DNA of 64,000 bases from Taudactylus pleione (taxonomy: Eukaryota; Chordata; Amphibia; Anura; Myobatrachidae): NCBI GenBank assembly GCA_031769625.1, contig JAUIMM010000637.1:1961501-2025500 (forward strand), read 5' to 3'. The first letter of the stretch is position 1. Every line of letters starts with the position of its first letter. Shown piece by piece: positions 43,800 to 54,468 of this stretch. The notes below the pieces were generated by a model. That model was not told the origin of the DNA. It ran no database searches and saw nothing but the letters and a program-made list of their open reading frames with translations. The position numbers and the translations under genes were made by a program.

Positions 43800-45000
43800 C
43801 ATTGTTTCTGGGTCCGAACATAAAGTACGGTTTTGAGCTCCCCACATGCCCCTCAGACCTCCCCATTTACCTCGAAAATGCCTATCTGATCCCCCACATA
43901 GCACCAGACCTCTCCATATTCCAAGTAGAAAGGGGGGTTTTAACCCCCTATTGTTCCTCAGCACACTGAATTGTACTAGCAACAACATATGAATACTATA
44001 TGGTAATAGAAATCAGAGATATTAGTTGCATGCATTTGCAAATACATGGGAAGCTGCTAGGCCTCTTCACGGCTTCTCTGTCACTAGCAGTCCCGAACAA
44101 TAAGAGGTTTACACCCGGGGCGCAGTGCACCCCAAAAAACGTCCAGCCCAGGGCATCACACGAAAATGGAAAAAGAGTGATAGTGCAGTGTAAAGTATAG
44201 ATGTGTGCGACTAATCAATAATAAAGGCACATATATTTTGGCAAATGTAAGGCCTCATGATAAAGGCACATATATTTTGGCAAATGTAAGGCCTCATGAT
44301 AAAGGCACTTACCTAAATGCATCCAAATTGAGAGCCAGCTTACCTGGGAGTCACCCCTGGGAACTCCAACTAGCACTACTAGAACCAGCATGCCCTGCTA
44401 ATGCTGGCTCCTTCATGCATCTCATAACCACAAACAAAAAAATGGCAGCTGCTCAATCAATCTGATAGTACTTTTTAGGTACATGAAAGGGAGGGGTCAT
44501 ACCAAGTAGAAAAGAAAGGGGGGTTTTAACACCCTATTGTTCCTCAGCACACTGAATTGTAATGAGGCCTTACATTTGCCAAAATATATGTGCCTTTATT
44601 ATTGGTATATATTACATTTGTGGTGAGCGTTTGGACGTAGGGCCCCCCGAGGCTACTCTGGCTGGGCCCCCTCAGGACATCACCACTTAATACACATAGT
44701 AACTTTTCACATCACCTTTTATGTTTGTTTATTATTCATGTATTTTCTCACATATTTTAACCTCTCATTGATTACTCACACTTATTGATTACTCGCACAC
44801 ATCTATACTTTACACTGCACTATCAGTGTGCTGAGGAACAATAGGGGGTAAAAAAAAAACCCTTTCTTTGCTCTCCATATTCCATCAGATTCTTCCTGCA
44901 TGCCCCTAAACTGCCCATCTGATCCCCCACATAGCACCAGACCTCTCTATATTTCATTGGACCTCCCCACGTGCCCCTAAAATGCCTGTTTGAGCTACAC
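43800..45000. repeat. Cluster of nested direct and inverted repeats
   Basis: TATTGTTCCTCAGCACACTG occurs at 43950 and 44538 and inverted near 44826. AGGCACATATATTTTGGCAA occurs twice in tandem (44225 and 44270) and inverted at 44580. TAGTGCAGTGTAAAGTATAG at 44182 is inverted near 44803. GATCCCCCACATAGCACCAG recurs at 43889 and 44921. The blocks fold around a centre near 44500. It appears to be a composite of one element family with its own inverted copy; no coding capacity is seen. Confidence 0.75.
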
Positions 45001-45243
45001 TTGGCAGCAATTACCGGAAGAGGGATCCGTAGTATTCCTCCTCTGCAATGGCCGCCTGCACATGCACTGTCTGACCATGCATGTGCAGTAGCGATCACTT
45101 TAATTTTACACATCACAGAGGCCGGTTCCTGACGGAGCCCCCGGAACCTGGGTGCAAACAATAAGCCAGTTTAGAATGTGATAACAGCTGAAAAATCTGC
45201 AGCTACTGTTGTGTGATGGTGTCATGTCACCATGAGCCAGAAT

Positions 45244-45759
45244 GGGGCCCATTTATTAAGGATCGCATTTTGCAATGCGATCAGAGCATGCAGTACCGCC
45301 CATGATCGCATTGCAAAATGCGATCATACCGGCCAAATGTATGACCCGGCACATGCAAGGAGACTGGCTCCGAAAAGAGCCCGTCCCTGCGATGTGGCCG
45401 GAGCGCATTCTGGGCTGCTGCTGCATGCGCAGTCCCGCGGACTGCACATGAGCGGCGTCCATTGCCGGCGGAGGGATCTGGAAGATCCCTCCGCCGGCTG
45501 AAATGCGGGTAAGTGCCCATAGGACACAGCGGCTAATGCTATCTAATGCTATTGATACATTTGGCAGCATCGCATCCCCCATAGAAACCAATGGGGGAGG
45601 CGGCTGCTGGCGGCAATTGAGGGATCGCAGCAGGTATCGGAGTTAGCTGCTGCGGTCCCTCCTTCATACATCCGGGGGATACTAAGTATTTGAGGTAAAC
45701 CCCCGAAAACAGATGTTTTCGGGGAATTTACCTCAAATGCACTTTGATAAATGGGCCCC
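45244..45759. mobile_element. MITE with GGGGCCCATTTATTAA ends
   Basis: The ends GGGGCCCATTTATTAAGGAT and TTTGATAAATGGGCCCC are inverse, and AGAAT flanks both (45239-45243 and 45760-45764). Inner inverted pairs include GATCGCATTTTGCAATGCGA and CGGAGGGATCTGGAAGATCC. The open frames on both strands (45232-45591) come from the palindromes. Confidence 0.87.
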
Positions 45760-45764
45760 AGAAT

Positions 45765-46533
45765 CCGTTGAATAATTCAGGCTGTTCTGGAGGCAAAGTG
45801 GGATCCTATCCAGTAGTGGAAATAGGTATGTGATAAAGTGGTCACTGAATGCATATTGGCCATGCAGTATAAGCTTTCAGTCATTGTTACCTTCTTGCAA
45901 AGGTAACTTCATGCTGCCCTCTGGTGGTGTACTATTGGATTACACTTCATTGTTTTCTGTATTATATAGGCTAGGGGCAGTGGTGATGTTGATGGTAATG
46001 GTTTTTTATTATATACAGTATATATGTCTGTGTGTGTGTAATAAATATATATATAAATATTTTTTTATATATATTGGTTGGCCCCTTGTAAGGAGCCAGT
46101 CTGGTCCACGGTCTGAGAATAGATTGTTGGAAATTGGTATTTTGTGGTGAAGTGCCTTTTGTAATTGGCCGATTTTACTAATCACATTTGTATTTTATTA
46201 TTATTTGAGTCCTTTTTTTATAAGCTACATATGCAGAAGCCTGTGACTCTGAATGATTTCCTTCTGTGCTTGGTATTTCAAATTGTTGCATATCAATATT
46301 ATTTACAGTGTTTGTATCCAACACAAGCGGGAAAGGCCGCCATATTGTCAGCCGAAACAATAGTCCTACCTCTGTGATTTCAATCATTCTGCAGTCTGTA
46401 GTTTAATAGCTGCACATGGCTCGGCCCGCCCCTTGGCTGCCTCTATTGCATAATGGTGACTGTTAAAGTTTAAGGTGCACATTGAAGTCTTATTTCATAC
46501 ATTTTGTGCATTTTTGTCTCCCTGTGTCTTTAG
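45765..46533. other. 3' end of intron 2
   Basis: An AT microsatellite lies near 46010-46070. No gene is seen. The intron ends with the acceptor CTTTAG at 46533, preceded by a pyrimidine-rich tract. Confidence 0.6.
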
Positions 46534-46671
46534 GATAATGTCTTAAACATCATAAACCAGATAATGGAGGAGTGCATTCAGCACGAGCGAGCTAACCGAG
46601 ATTTCTGTGTGAAGTTTCCCGAAGAAATTCGGCATGATAATCTCGCTGGACAGCTCTGGTTTGGGGCAGAG
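46534..46671 (+). CDS. zfyve28: zfyve28 exon 3 (LST2, residues about 61-106)
   Basis: Acceptor TTTAG and donor GAG/GTAAGA bound a 138-bp exon, phase 0 at both ends, encoding 46 residues: [15 protein letters not shown], then [20 protein letters not shown] and GAE. With a 13-residue first exon, the Lys in FCVKF is residue 87, the lysine reported in mammals to be monoubiquitinated, which keeps LST2 off endosomes and so blocks its negative action on EGFR. That residue is preserved here. The segment QHERAN differs most from the mammalian sequence. Exon and frame are intact. Confidence 0.96.
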
Positions 46672-46773
46672 GTAAGATGACGTCTTATGTGCAATTCACA
46701 GGGGAAAGTCGTCTTCTGAGTATAGGGACACCAAATACAAGTGTGGTACGTAAAGTATGCCTTATCCGCCTTA

Positions 46774-47056
46774 AGGTGCATACACACGGTCAGATGAACG
46801 ATTTGATGAAAGATTTGACCCAACGATTTGAACGATTTGAACTATGAACGATTTTTGACTACATTAAAATGACTGAAATCGTCCAAATCTGACTGCAAAC
46901 ACATCAGATGTCAGATATCGTTATCTGACCATTGGGAACGCGCATCGTTCATCGTTCAGACATGTCAGATATGTCCGATTTTCCTTCAGATATGAACGAT
47001 TTTTAAAATCGTTATCGTTCAGATCTGAGGAAAAATCTGACCGTGTGTATGCACCA
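46774..47056. mobile_element. MITE with GGTGCATACACACGGTCAGA ends, TSD TTA
   Basis: The left end GGTGCATACACACGGTCAGA and right end TCTGACCGTGTGTATGCACC are perfect inverses. TTA flanks both (46771-46773 and 47057-47059). The interior repeats GAACGATTT/AAATCGTTC. It lies 100 bp after the exon 3 donor. The 3-bp TTA duplication points to a PIF/Harbinger-type transposase. Confidence 0.9.
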
Positions 47057-47059
47057 TTA

Positions 47060-47884
47060 GAAAGGAAAGTGTTTGTTTTTTTTTTTTTTAAAGTAAACTT
47101 TATTTACTAATATATTAGTATGAAATATATGCAGAGTCACGATTTTTTCTCTTCATACGCTGAACAGAATGTTTTTATAAGTGGTATTAACACTATTATT
47201 TACAAAAAAATGCAGTGTTTTATGGATCCATGACATGATTGTGAGCAGGCATTTCTAAATTAATAAAGTTACAGGAAATATCGCATACCTTGACAGTAAA
47301 CAATATAAATTATTCATGTGTTCCGTCCCGATCTCATATATTTTTTCCCCAGTAATTTCCTACAGAAGACGTTGATGTTTTACTGCCTGTAGAGATCTGT
47401 TTCACATAAGAAAGATGAGGCTAATTTTAAGCATGTTATTGGTGTTTCTGGACAAGTTATTTTTTAAGAACAAAATAAATCAAATATTGCTGGTCTCAGG
47501 AGTCTCCAATCTCCAGATGTGTTTTCTTTCATTTATTTTGTTGAAATGTGTTCTTTTAATCTGATGATCTTGCCCAAACAGACAGTGCTGCGGCCATGCC
47601 CTTACCAGCCAATCATACATTTGCTTTCATTTTCTAAACTGTTCTGGGCAAATGGTAGATCGAATCTTATTGGTTGTTAAGGGCAAAACCTCCTTAGCTG
47701 CAGTGTTAGATACAGAACCTTGTTTAGAAATGTATTCCCTGTTGTATTTCTTCAGGGTGGAAGTTTTTAACCAGCCAATATGTTATATTATTTTACATAT
47801 CACCTAGTCTGGCTGGAAGTTTGCTGGTTACCTACAAAGTGGAGGCAGCCATTTTGTGGGCTGAACCAACATACCTTAAAGCAG
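47060..47884. other. Intron 3, AT-rich unique sequence
   Basis: No gene was recognised. GGCAGCCATTTTGTGGGCTG near 47846 is a copy of a short interspersed motif also seen at 31906, 32136 and 58565. Confidence 0.4.
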
Positions 47885-48036
47885 ACTATTAACTGACTAA
47901 TCAACTATTAGCTGACTAATCAAGCCTTGGAGAGAGACAAAGTACCAATCAGCTTCTGTTATTTTTCAGGCACAGTCTGTAAAATGACAGAAGGTGTTTT
48001 TTTCTCCCCAAGGCTTGATACATTTCCCCCTAGGAA
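47885..48036. mobile_element. MITE of the 'agtaccaatcagct' foldback family
   Basis: AAGCCTTGGAGAGAGACAAA at the left and TTTCTCCCCAAGGCTTGATA at the right are inverse. The arms contain AGTACCAATCAGCTTCTG and a decayed inverse. It is related to 31957-32105 and 53359-53515. Confidence 0.65.
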
Positions 48037-48430
48037 CCAGTGACCTCCAAGACACTACTACAAAATGATATTATTTTGATGCATCACTTATTTCTTTTTA
48101 AAGAAATGTGCTTTTTGTTGTGTTTTAGTTAAAAAAACAAGACAAAGTTAGTATTTAAAAGATATTGGTTGGAATACATTTTTTGGGGGGCGTTTCAAGT
48201 AATGGTTGTCTATTGATTGATAGTGAGGTACTTGTATTTAAATTTTTGCATATTTTACATTTATATAGAGCGATTTAATGAATCAGTTTGGTCTGTTCTG
48301 GTTGAAGTTTTGCTCGTTGGAGTGCTGTATGTGGATGTTGGAACTGCAGAGCAGAGCAGGGTAATTTTAGGAGAGGTTTAGTTTTCTTAAAGAGGATTTA
48401 ACTACCTGCCTGCTACCACGCCAGACTGGG
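48037..48430. other. Intron 3, no recognised content
   Basis: AT-rich sequence without repeats, exons or element ends that could be recognised. Confidence 0.4.
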
Positions 48431-49515
48431 CCTAAACTGACATGGTCGCATATGAAATCTTTCAGCAGTCCGTTATATCAGAGGGTCCTGCTGGTCCCTC
48501 TGCACCCGCGGCTCTCCCTCCACGATGTCCCTATCACTGCTGGCCACAGTGATCGGAACCCAGCGGCTCCCCCCTCCCGGCGCGGCTGCATGCGCAACCC
48601 GTAACTTCCAGAGGAGCTGCAGCTGCTGCTGTGTCCCGATCACTGCTGGTTACATGTGCCGCTGCGGCTCTCTGCCTGTTTGGCTCTCAGTGGTTATCCT
48701 AACTACCTGGACTGCTACGTACAGTTACTCACCTGTTGGCAGTCTCGTTACCTGACCTCAGCCTGAGTGACCAATCCCAGGAGACCTCTCCCTTCATTAA
48801 GGATTCGAGTCTGTTCCTGCCTGCCGGTGATATTACTAAGTCTCGTTCCTAGTGGATGTTCATGTGGTCGCTGCACGCTGTGCAGTTCCTCGCTTCCTTA
48901 CCTTTGTTCCTGTGTCCAGTATCCTGCCGTTGTATCCCTTTGCTCCCAGTCACAGTCCACTGTGTCCTGCTGGATTCTGCCCTGTTCCTGTGTCCATCCT
49001 TACTCTGTGCCTGTGTCTTGCCAAGACCCTCCAGCTTACCTTCTGTGTCACCTCCAGTTTGTGTCTAGTCCAGCATATACCTGTGGAATTATCCTGCCCA
49101 ACTACATCAATTTACTGGTTCTGCTACAAACTCCAACCTGCATCTGCCTGCCAGTTCAACCATTTCAAGTACTGGTTCTGTTACAAACACCCACCTGCAT
49201 CCTGAGTAACTGGCCTACAAAAATCAAATCCATTTCCAGCATTGCAGCTCCAACACAATTCCTACCTGCAACCTGAGTAGCTGGCCTGCTACTATCCAGT
49301 TCTACATCCTGTCTGTTTCCGTGGTTATCCACCTGTGCCAGTTGATTACTTCCAGCAGCAGACTCCAGCACACACCTGCATCAGCTATTAACCCCTACCT
49401 GACTTGCTGCTTTACTCCAGGTAAATTATTCTCTGTGGATCCCTGCCTATTGCATGAGCCCCATCAGCGAGTTTTAGGGGTCTCATGCAAATAGTGCAGG
49501 TACATTCATAACACC
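48431..49515. repeat. C/T-rich repeat of unknown family with internal 45-50 bp duplication
   Basis: A pyrimidine-rich segment contains TACTGGTTCTGCTACAAACT and its partial duplicate TACTGGTTCTGTTACAAACA (49110 and 49172). It ends with CTGTGGATCCCTGCCTATTG and an inverted pair (ACCCCTA...TAGGGGT type) near 49390-49480. Frames of 117-169 codons here are Cys/Leu/Pro-rich and lack domains. It could be an LTR or a SINE-like element, but no terminal repeats were found. Confidence 0.35.
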
Positions 49516-49954
49516 ACAGTGATCAGGCAGTACAAAGTCTTTCTGCAGCTCCTGTTGTGTGTGTGTCATCTTTTAAGCATGGAGTGCCACACTTTGGAGG
49601 TTCTATTTGAAAGTGATTTGTGGAGATAACCAGCTAAGTATACTTTATTATAAGGAGTGCCTGACCTGTTGGACCCTAGTGTAATGACATTTTCACCAAA
49701 TGTCAGCAACAACCCATGTAATCCACACATGCAAAGAAATCAAACCATAGATGTCCATAAATTAAGATATGTGTAATGTGAAATGACACAGGGAAAAAGT
49801 ATTGACCACATGTACTTCAAAGTACATAAACAAATAATTTGACAAGTGACTTACAGTACAATATAGGACAAGGACATGGATAATATACATTGCTACATTA
49901 GTGACCATAACACCTAGAAATGCAACAGCGCATAAGCAACCAAGTGTTAGGTGC
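49516..49954. other. Intron 3, between repeats
   Basis: No gene or element was recognised with certainty; the right part may be extended 3' untranslated sequence of the antisense LINE that starts at 49955. Confidence 0.35.
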
Positions 49955-50257
49955 TCTGGTGGGGGGTAAGAAGTAGATGAAAGTAAGGAGAAGCACAAGA
50001 GGGTAGAGGCCCTGCTCGTAAGAGCTTACATTCTAAAGGGGAGGGGCAGACAAACAGTGGTGACACAGATGGGGTAAACAGGGAGGAAGGAGCTTGTTGC
50101 AGCAAGTTAGGATGGGAGCTGGAAGGCTTGATGAAGTAGTGGGTCTTGAGAGCCCGTTTCAAGGATTGTAAAGAGGAGGAGACTCTGATAGGGATATAGT
50201 TCCAAAGGTAGGGAGCAGCGCGGGCAAAATCTTGGAGGCGGGAGTGGGAGGAAGTAA

Positions 50258-50728
50258 TCAGTTGGCATGAGAGGCGGTGTGCACTAATTGAGCGAAGGGG
50301 ACGGACAGGAGAGTGGAGGGAGATGAGGTCAGAGATGTAAATGGGAGAGGAATTGGTGAGGGCTTTGTAAGCGAGTGTGAGAACCTTGAATTGGGTTCTA
50401 AAAGGGAAGGGGAGCCAGTGGAGGGCTTGTAGGAGAGGGGAGGCAGATGTAGAGCGTTTGGAGAGAGAGCAGCATTGAGGAAAGACTGGAGAGGAGAGAG
50501 ATGGGAGTTGGGGAGGCCTGATAGGAGGAGGTTACAGTAGTCCAATCTGGATATGACCAGTGAGTGAATGAGGGTTTTGGTGGCATCCTGGGTGAGAGTG
50601 TCTAATTTTGGAAATATTTTCGAGATGGAAACGACAGGACTGGGAGAGGCTCTAGTTATGTGGTTTGTAGTCCAGGATAACTCCAAGACAACGCACTTTG
50701 GGGCTAGAAGAGATAGTTGTGCCATCAA
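50258..50728 (-). pseudogene. L2 protein C-terminal region
   Basis: The frame has DATKTLIHSLVISRLDYCNL-LLSGLP, the conserved post-RT helix region of L2/CR1 proteins, followed by a diverged LHLPPLSYKPSTGSPSLLEP segment. It is offset in frame from the RT core at 50652-51416, so at least one frame change lies near 50650-50730. Confidence 0.8.
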
Positions 50729-51416
50729 TTGTTAAAGAAATAGTGGGAAGTGAGGTTATGTTGGAGGGTGGGAAAATGATCCGCTCTGTCTTAGACATAT
50801 TGAGTTTAAGAAATTGCTGGGACATCCAGGAAGAGATAGCAGAGAGACAGTTGGAGATATGAGTCAGTAGAGAGGGGGAGAGGTCAGGGGAGGAAATGTA
50901 GATCTGACTATAATCAGCATAGAGATGATAATGGAGGTCAAAAGAGCTGATTAGTTCACCTAGAGAGGACGTATAGAGGGAGAATAGTAGAGGTCCAAGA
51001 ACGGAACCTTGGGGAACACCTACTGTAAGTGGGGAAGAGGAGTCATGAGAAGAGACCGAGAAGGACCTTTCTGAGAGGTAGGAGGACAGCCATGAGAGAG
51101 CAGTGTCACGTAGACCAAGGGAGTAAAGGATTTGCAGCCGGAGAGGGTGGTCAACAGTGTCGAAAGGCAGCAGAGAGGTCAAGGAGAATAAGTAGAGAGT
51201 AGTGGCCCTTGGATTTGGCAGCAAGGAGGTCATTGCTGACTTTTGTGAGGGCAGTTTCAGTGGAGTGGAGAGAATGGAAGCCAGACTGAAAAGGATCAAG
51301 GAAGGAGTGGGAGGAAAGAAAGGTGGTAAGGCGGTTGAAGACATTACGCTCAAGGAGCTTAGAGGCAAAATGGAGGAGAGAGATGGGACGGTAGTTGGAG
51401 AGCGTGTTAGGATCAA
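50652..51416 (-). pseudogene. L2 reverse transcriptase core (mutated active site)
   Basis: This - strand frame contains RT blocks in order: [13 protein letters not shown] (first catalytic Asp), [53 protein letters not shown], and [17 protein letters not shown] with VRCLGVILD. The second active-site pair reads YADY where active enzymes have YADD, so one catalytic aspartate is lost. A frame disturbance precedes FDTVDH (the residues before it do not fit the family). Confidence 0.9.
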
Positions 51417-52183
51417 GGGTAGATTTTTTTTAAGAATGGGGGAGAAAAGGGCATGTTTGAATGCAGAAGGAACAGTGCCAGATGAGAGGGAGAGATTGAG
51501 GAGGTGGGCAAGATGGGAACAGGCACAAGGAGACGAAGGAGACGTGAAACGATAGGGTCAAGGGGGGAGGTGGAAGGGGGGGAGGACCGGATGGGAGCCG
51601 TTACTTCTTCTCCAGATACAGGGGAGAAGGATGTCAGACTCGGTGAAATGGATGGAGATGGGTGATCTGGGAAAGGAGGAGGTGTAGAGCAGGGGGACTG
51701 GTGGGATATGATGTCCTGATGTATGGAATAAATTTTAGATATAAAGTAGGTAGCAAAGTCAAGGGCAGTGAGTGAGGAGGGGAGGCAAGAGGGGGGTGGA
51801 CAGAGGAGGGAGTTGAAGGTGATGTAGAGATGCTGGGGATTTGAGGACTGGGAGGAGATGAGGTTCTTGAAATAGGACTGTTTAGAGAGGGAAAGGGCAG
51901 CACTGTAGGATGAGAGCATACATTTGAAGTGGAGAAAATCTGCCTTAGAGCGTGATCTTCTCCACTGTTGTTCGGCGGTTCTTGAACACTTTTGCAGATA
52001 TCTGGTGCATTTGGAATGCCAGGGTTGTAGTGTGGATCTGCAAGGGTGAGTAGCGATCGCCATATCAACAGTCCAGAGCAGAAGTAAGGGAGGCATTGTA
52101 TAGGGAAGCAGCTTGTTCAGGGCAGGAGAGAGCGAGCATAGGGGAGAGAAGCGAGTCAAGCAGGGAAGATAAAGAAACGGCAT
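51413..52183 (-). pseudogene. L2 linker region between endonuclease and RT
   Basis: An open - strand frame of 256 codons includes WRRSRSKADFLHFKCMLSSY and FATYFISKIYSIHQDI. These are typical of the region between endonuclease and RT in L2 proteins (a basic helix, then the FxxKI helix). The frame runs on into [22 protein letters not shown], the segment just before RT. It is continuous but in a different frame from the RT core. Confidence 0.75.
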
Positions 52184-52351
52184 TGAATCAATGTTTATTC
52201 TTAGTGATGGTGGCCTTAGGCGGTAGAGGAGAGGAAGGAGAGAGAGATAGGTTAAAAGAGAGAAGGTGATGGTCAGAGAGGTGGAATGGGGAGTTTGAAT
52301 AATCAGGAATATTACAACGGTGAGTGAAGACTAGATCAAGTGAGTGCCCAC

Positions 52352-52537
52352 TCACATGTGAGGGTCAGGAGGTCCATTGGGAGTGACCAAATGAAGATGT
52401 GATGGTAAGGAGTTTGGAGGCAGAGGATTCTGTGGGTATATCAATTGGAATATTGAAGTCACCAAGGATAATGGAGGGGAGGTCAGAGGAGAGAAAGCGA
52501 GGGAGCCAGGAAGCACAGTTGTCAAGGAAAATAGAAG
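52352..52537 (-). pseudogene. L2 APE-type endonuclease fragment
   Basis: The - strand frame has [20 protein letters not shown] then [10 protein letters not shown], the GDFN catalytic motif of APE-like endonucleases, and continues toward the HSLDLVF/SDH region with a frame change near 52365. The N-terminal two thirds of the domain are missing at the junction with Tc1 sequence. Confidence 0.82.
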
Positions 52538-52640
52538 TATGCCAGTACCGCTTGCGGAAAAACAGCCCCATACCATGATGTTCCCACCTCCAAACTTCAC
52601 TGTTGGTATGGTGTATTTGGGATTATGGATTAGGAATACA
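52538..52640 (-). pseudogene. Tc1/mariner transposase fragment
   Basis: The - strand reads [20 protein letters not shown], the strongly conserved central motif of Tc1 transposases. Only about 100 bp are recognisable. It joins the LINE endonuclease sequence without a gap at about 52537. Confidence 0.87.
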
Positions 52641-52686
52641 TTTACTGAGATAAATGTTGACATGTACAATACTTTTTTTTTACCCG

Positions 52687-52687
52687 C

Positions 52688-52750
<63 letters not shown>
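52687..52750. repeat. (GT)n(AT)n microsatellite
   Basis: GT repeats pass into AT repeats and end directly in the left arm of the palindrome at 52745. Confidence 0.95.
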
Positions 52751-52751
<1 letters not shown>

Positions 52752-52932
52752 CCATGTCTCCTGCTCTGAGTAGCAGGAATAAGCGGCACTCATCCGGACT
52801 TAGCAATGAAGTAAAGATGTTTTATTCCAGCGTGAACCGGTTCACGCTGGAATAAAACATCTTTACTTCATTGCTAAGTCCGGATGAGTGCCGCTTATTC
52901 CTGCTACTCAGAGCAGGAGACATGGCTTATAT
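52745..52932. repeat. Perfect 188-bp palindrome without spacer
   Basis: The two 94-bp arms are exact inverses with the centre between 52838 and 52839 (GTGAACC/GGTTCAC). The arm begins ATAAGCCATGTCTCCTGCTC and includes AAGCGGCACTCATCCGGACT. AT microsatellites lie on both sides. The arm sequence resembles an interspersed repeat that carries the microsatellite. It may be a true inverted duplication or a foldback artefact of sequencing/assembly. Confidence 0.95.
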
Positions 52933-52990
52933 TATACTATAGCTGGCACCACGGCATGTTGTTCATTCAATGAGTGCCTGTCTACATGCT

Positions 52991-52995
<5 letters not shown>

Positions 52996-53081
<86 letters not shown>

Positions 53082-53184
53082 ATACATATGTGTGTGTGTG
53101 TGTATATATATGTGTGTGTGTGTGTATATAAATATGTGTGTGTATATATATATATATGTGTGTGTGTGTATATATATATATATA

Positions 53185-53241
<57 letters not shown>
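52996..53241. repeat. (AT)n/(GT)n compound microsatellite
   Basis: Long AT runs alternate with GT runs. All frames across it are artificial Tyr/Ile or Cys/Val repeats. Confidence 0.97.
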
Positions 53242-53244
<3 letters not shown>

Positions 53245-53358
53245 TACCAATAAACCACAGCAGAAAAACTCTCATTAAAATCCGGTTTTCATTCAGTTAA
53301 TTAAAATAAAATTTCCAATCAAATATAAATGACTGACCTGAATCGGTAACATTCATAT

Positions 53359-53515
53359 GGGGGAGATGTACTAAGGTTTGGAAAGTGATAAAGTACCAGC
53401 CACTCAGCTCCTAGCTGTCATGTTACAGGCTGTGTTTGAAAATGACAGGAGCTGATTGGTTGGTCGTTTATCACTCTCTAATTTATCACTTTCCAGAGCT
53501 TAGTACATCTGCCCC
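53359..53515. mobile_element. MITE with GGGGAGATGTACTAAG ends
   Basis: GGGGAGATGTACTAAGGTTT and the inverse GAGCTTAGTACATCTGCCCC form the ends, followed by inverse arms GGAAAGTGATAAAGTACCAG / TTATCACTTTCC and CAGCTCCTAGCTGTCAT / ATGACAGGAGCTG. It is the best preserved copy of the family also at 31957 and 47885. Confidence 0.87.
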
Positions 53516-53699
53516 ATAATGTCTACAGCTGTTTCTGTCCTCCTTTTGTGACACGCGTCATATGCCAGTATTATGCTTGTCCACATTGAGGTCAGTGGTT
53601 GGTTATTACTTGTTAGGGGCATGAGTGCTGCCGGCCGAGCATTCCCTTATATTAGTCACCAGACCACAGTCATTTATCGGACAGCTGCAGTCTGTCTCC

Positions 53700-54175
53700 C
53701 TAAACTTTGTGGTTGGCCAAAGGGTATGCAGTCGGGAAGCTAGCGGATATAATCCCGACGGACGGCTTCCCGACTGCTTTATCCCGACGTGGGTTAAATG
53801 ACAGGCGTCTAAATCTAGACGCCTGTCATTTTACTGACGCCGGGCGCCGCTGCGAACTGCCGCGGGGGGGTGGGGGGTTATGGATTAGGTTTAGGGCTCC
53901 CAGGGGGGACTGGACTTAGGGTTAGGCACCCCCCCCCCACAGGAGGTTAGGGTTAGGCTAGAGGAAGGGGGGGTTAGGGTTAGGCACCCCTCCGGGGGAC
54001 TTAGGTTTAGGCGGCGGGCAAGAGGGGGTTAGGTTTAGGCACTTAGAGGGGGGATTAGAGTTAAGCACTGGGGGAAGGTTAGGGTTAGGCACCCCTAAGG
54101 AGGGTTAGGAGGGGAGGTTAGGTTAGTAAATACTTACCTGGGGACGATCGGGATATTCACCCATGTCGGGATTTG
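53700..54175. repeat. G-rich telomere-like block with inverted ends
   Basis: CAGTCGGGAAGCTAGCGGAT and GACGGCTTCCCGACTGC are inverse near the left. AAATGACAGGCGTCTAAA and its inverse TTTAGACGCCTGTCATTT follow (AGACGCCTGTCATTT). Then irregular GGTTAGGGTTAGGCACC repeats run to about 54120, and GATCGGGATATTCACCCATG closes the block. Same family as 31225-31475. Confidence 0.7.
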
Positions 54176-54468
54176 AACCGCCGGACACAAGTTCATACCG
54201 ATTCCTGTGCATGAGACATAGATCTTATGTATTACTGGTTTGGTCATAGTGGCCTGTAAATTTACATCATGGATCCTGCTTATTAAATATACTTCCTGCA
54301 AATGGGGCAGGGGCAGTTTTGTGGTTGATGTACAATTCAAGCACTTAATTTTAATTGATTGCAATATTCCTTTTTCATCCATCTGGGGGATGCCTTACAT
54401 CTGGGTTATGCATAGTGAAGGGTGGAGTCAGACACTAGCTAGTTGAAACTGTCTCCCACCCCCTATAT

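Larger units (their letters stand above)
49955..52537 (-). mobile_element. L2-like non-LTR retrotransposon, 5'-truncated, antisense
   Basis: On the - strand, in order from 52537 down: the end of an APE endonuclease (GDFN motif), a long linker, RT, a C-terminal RLDYCN region, and a 3' UTR beginning TAGAATGTAAGCTCTTACGA-GCAGGG, the classic L2-type 3' sequence. L2 elements copy themselves by nicking DNA with the endonuclease and priming reverse transcription. Stops and frame changes break the protein, so the copy is dead. It abuts a Tc1 fragment at 52538, suggesting truncation on insertion there. Confidence 0.9.

Noticed and set aside
48767..49276. 169-codon Cys/Ser-rich frame, overlapped by others of 117 and 70 codons
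   Set aside because: Low-complexity pyrimidine-rich sequence with several frames open at once; no domain.
52888..53300. Tyr/Ile and Cys/Val repeat frames on both strands
   Set aside because: AT/GT microsatellite translation.
53870..54130. Interstitial telomere array
   Set aside because: Units are irregular (GGTTAGGGTTAGGCAC with spacers) and share edges with another interspersed copy, so it is a repeat family.
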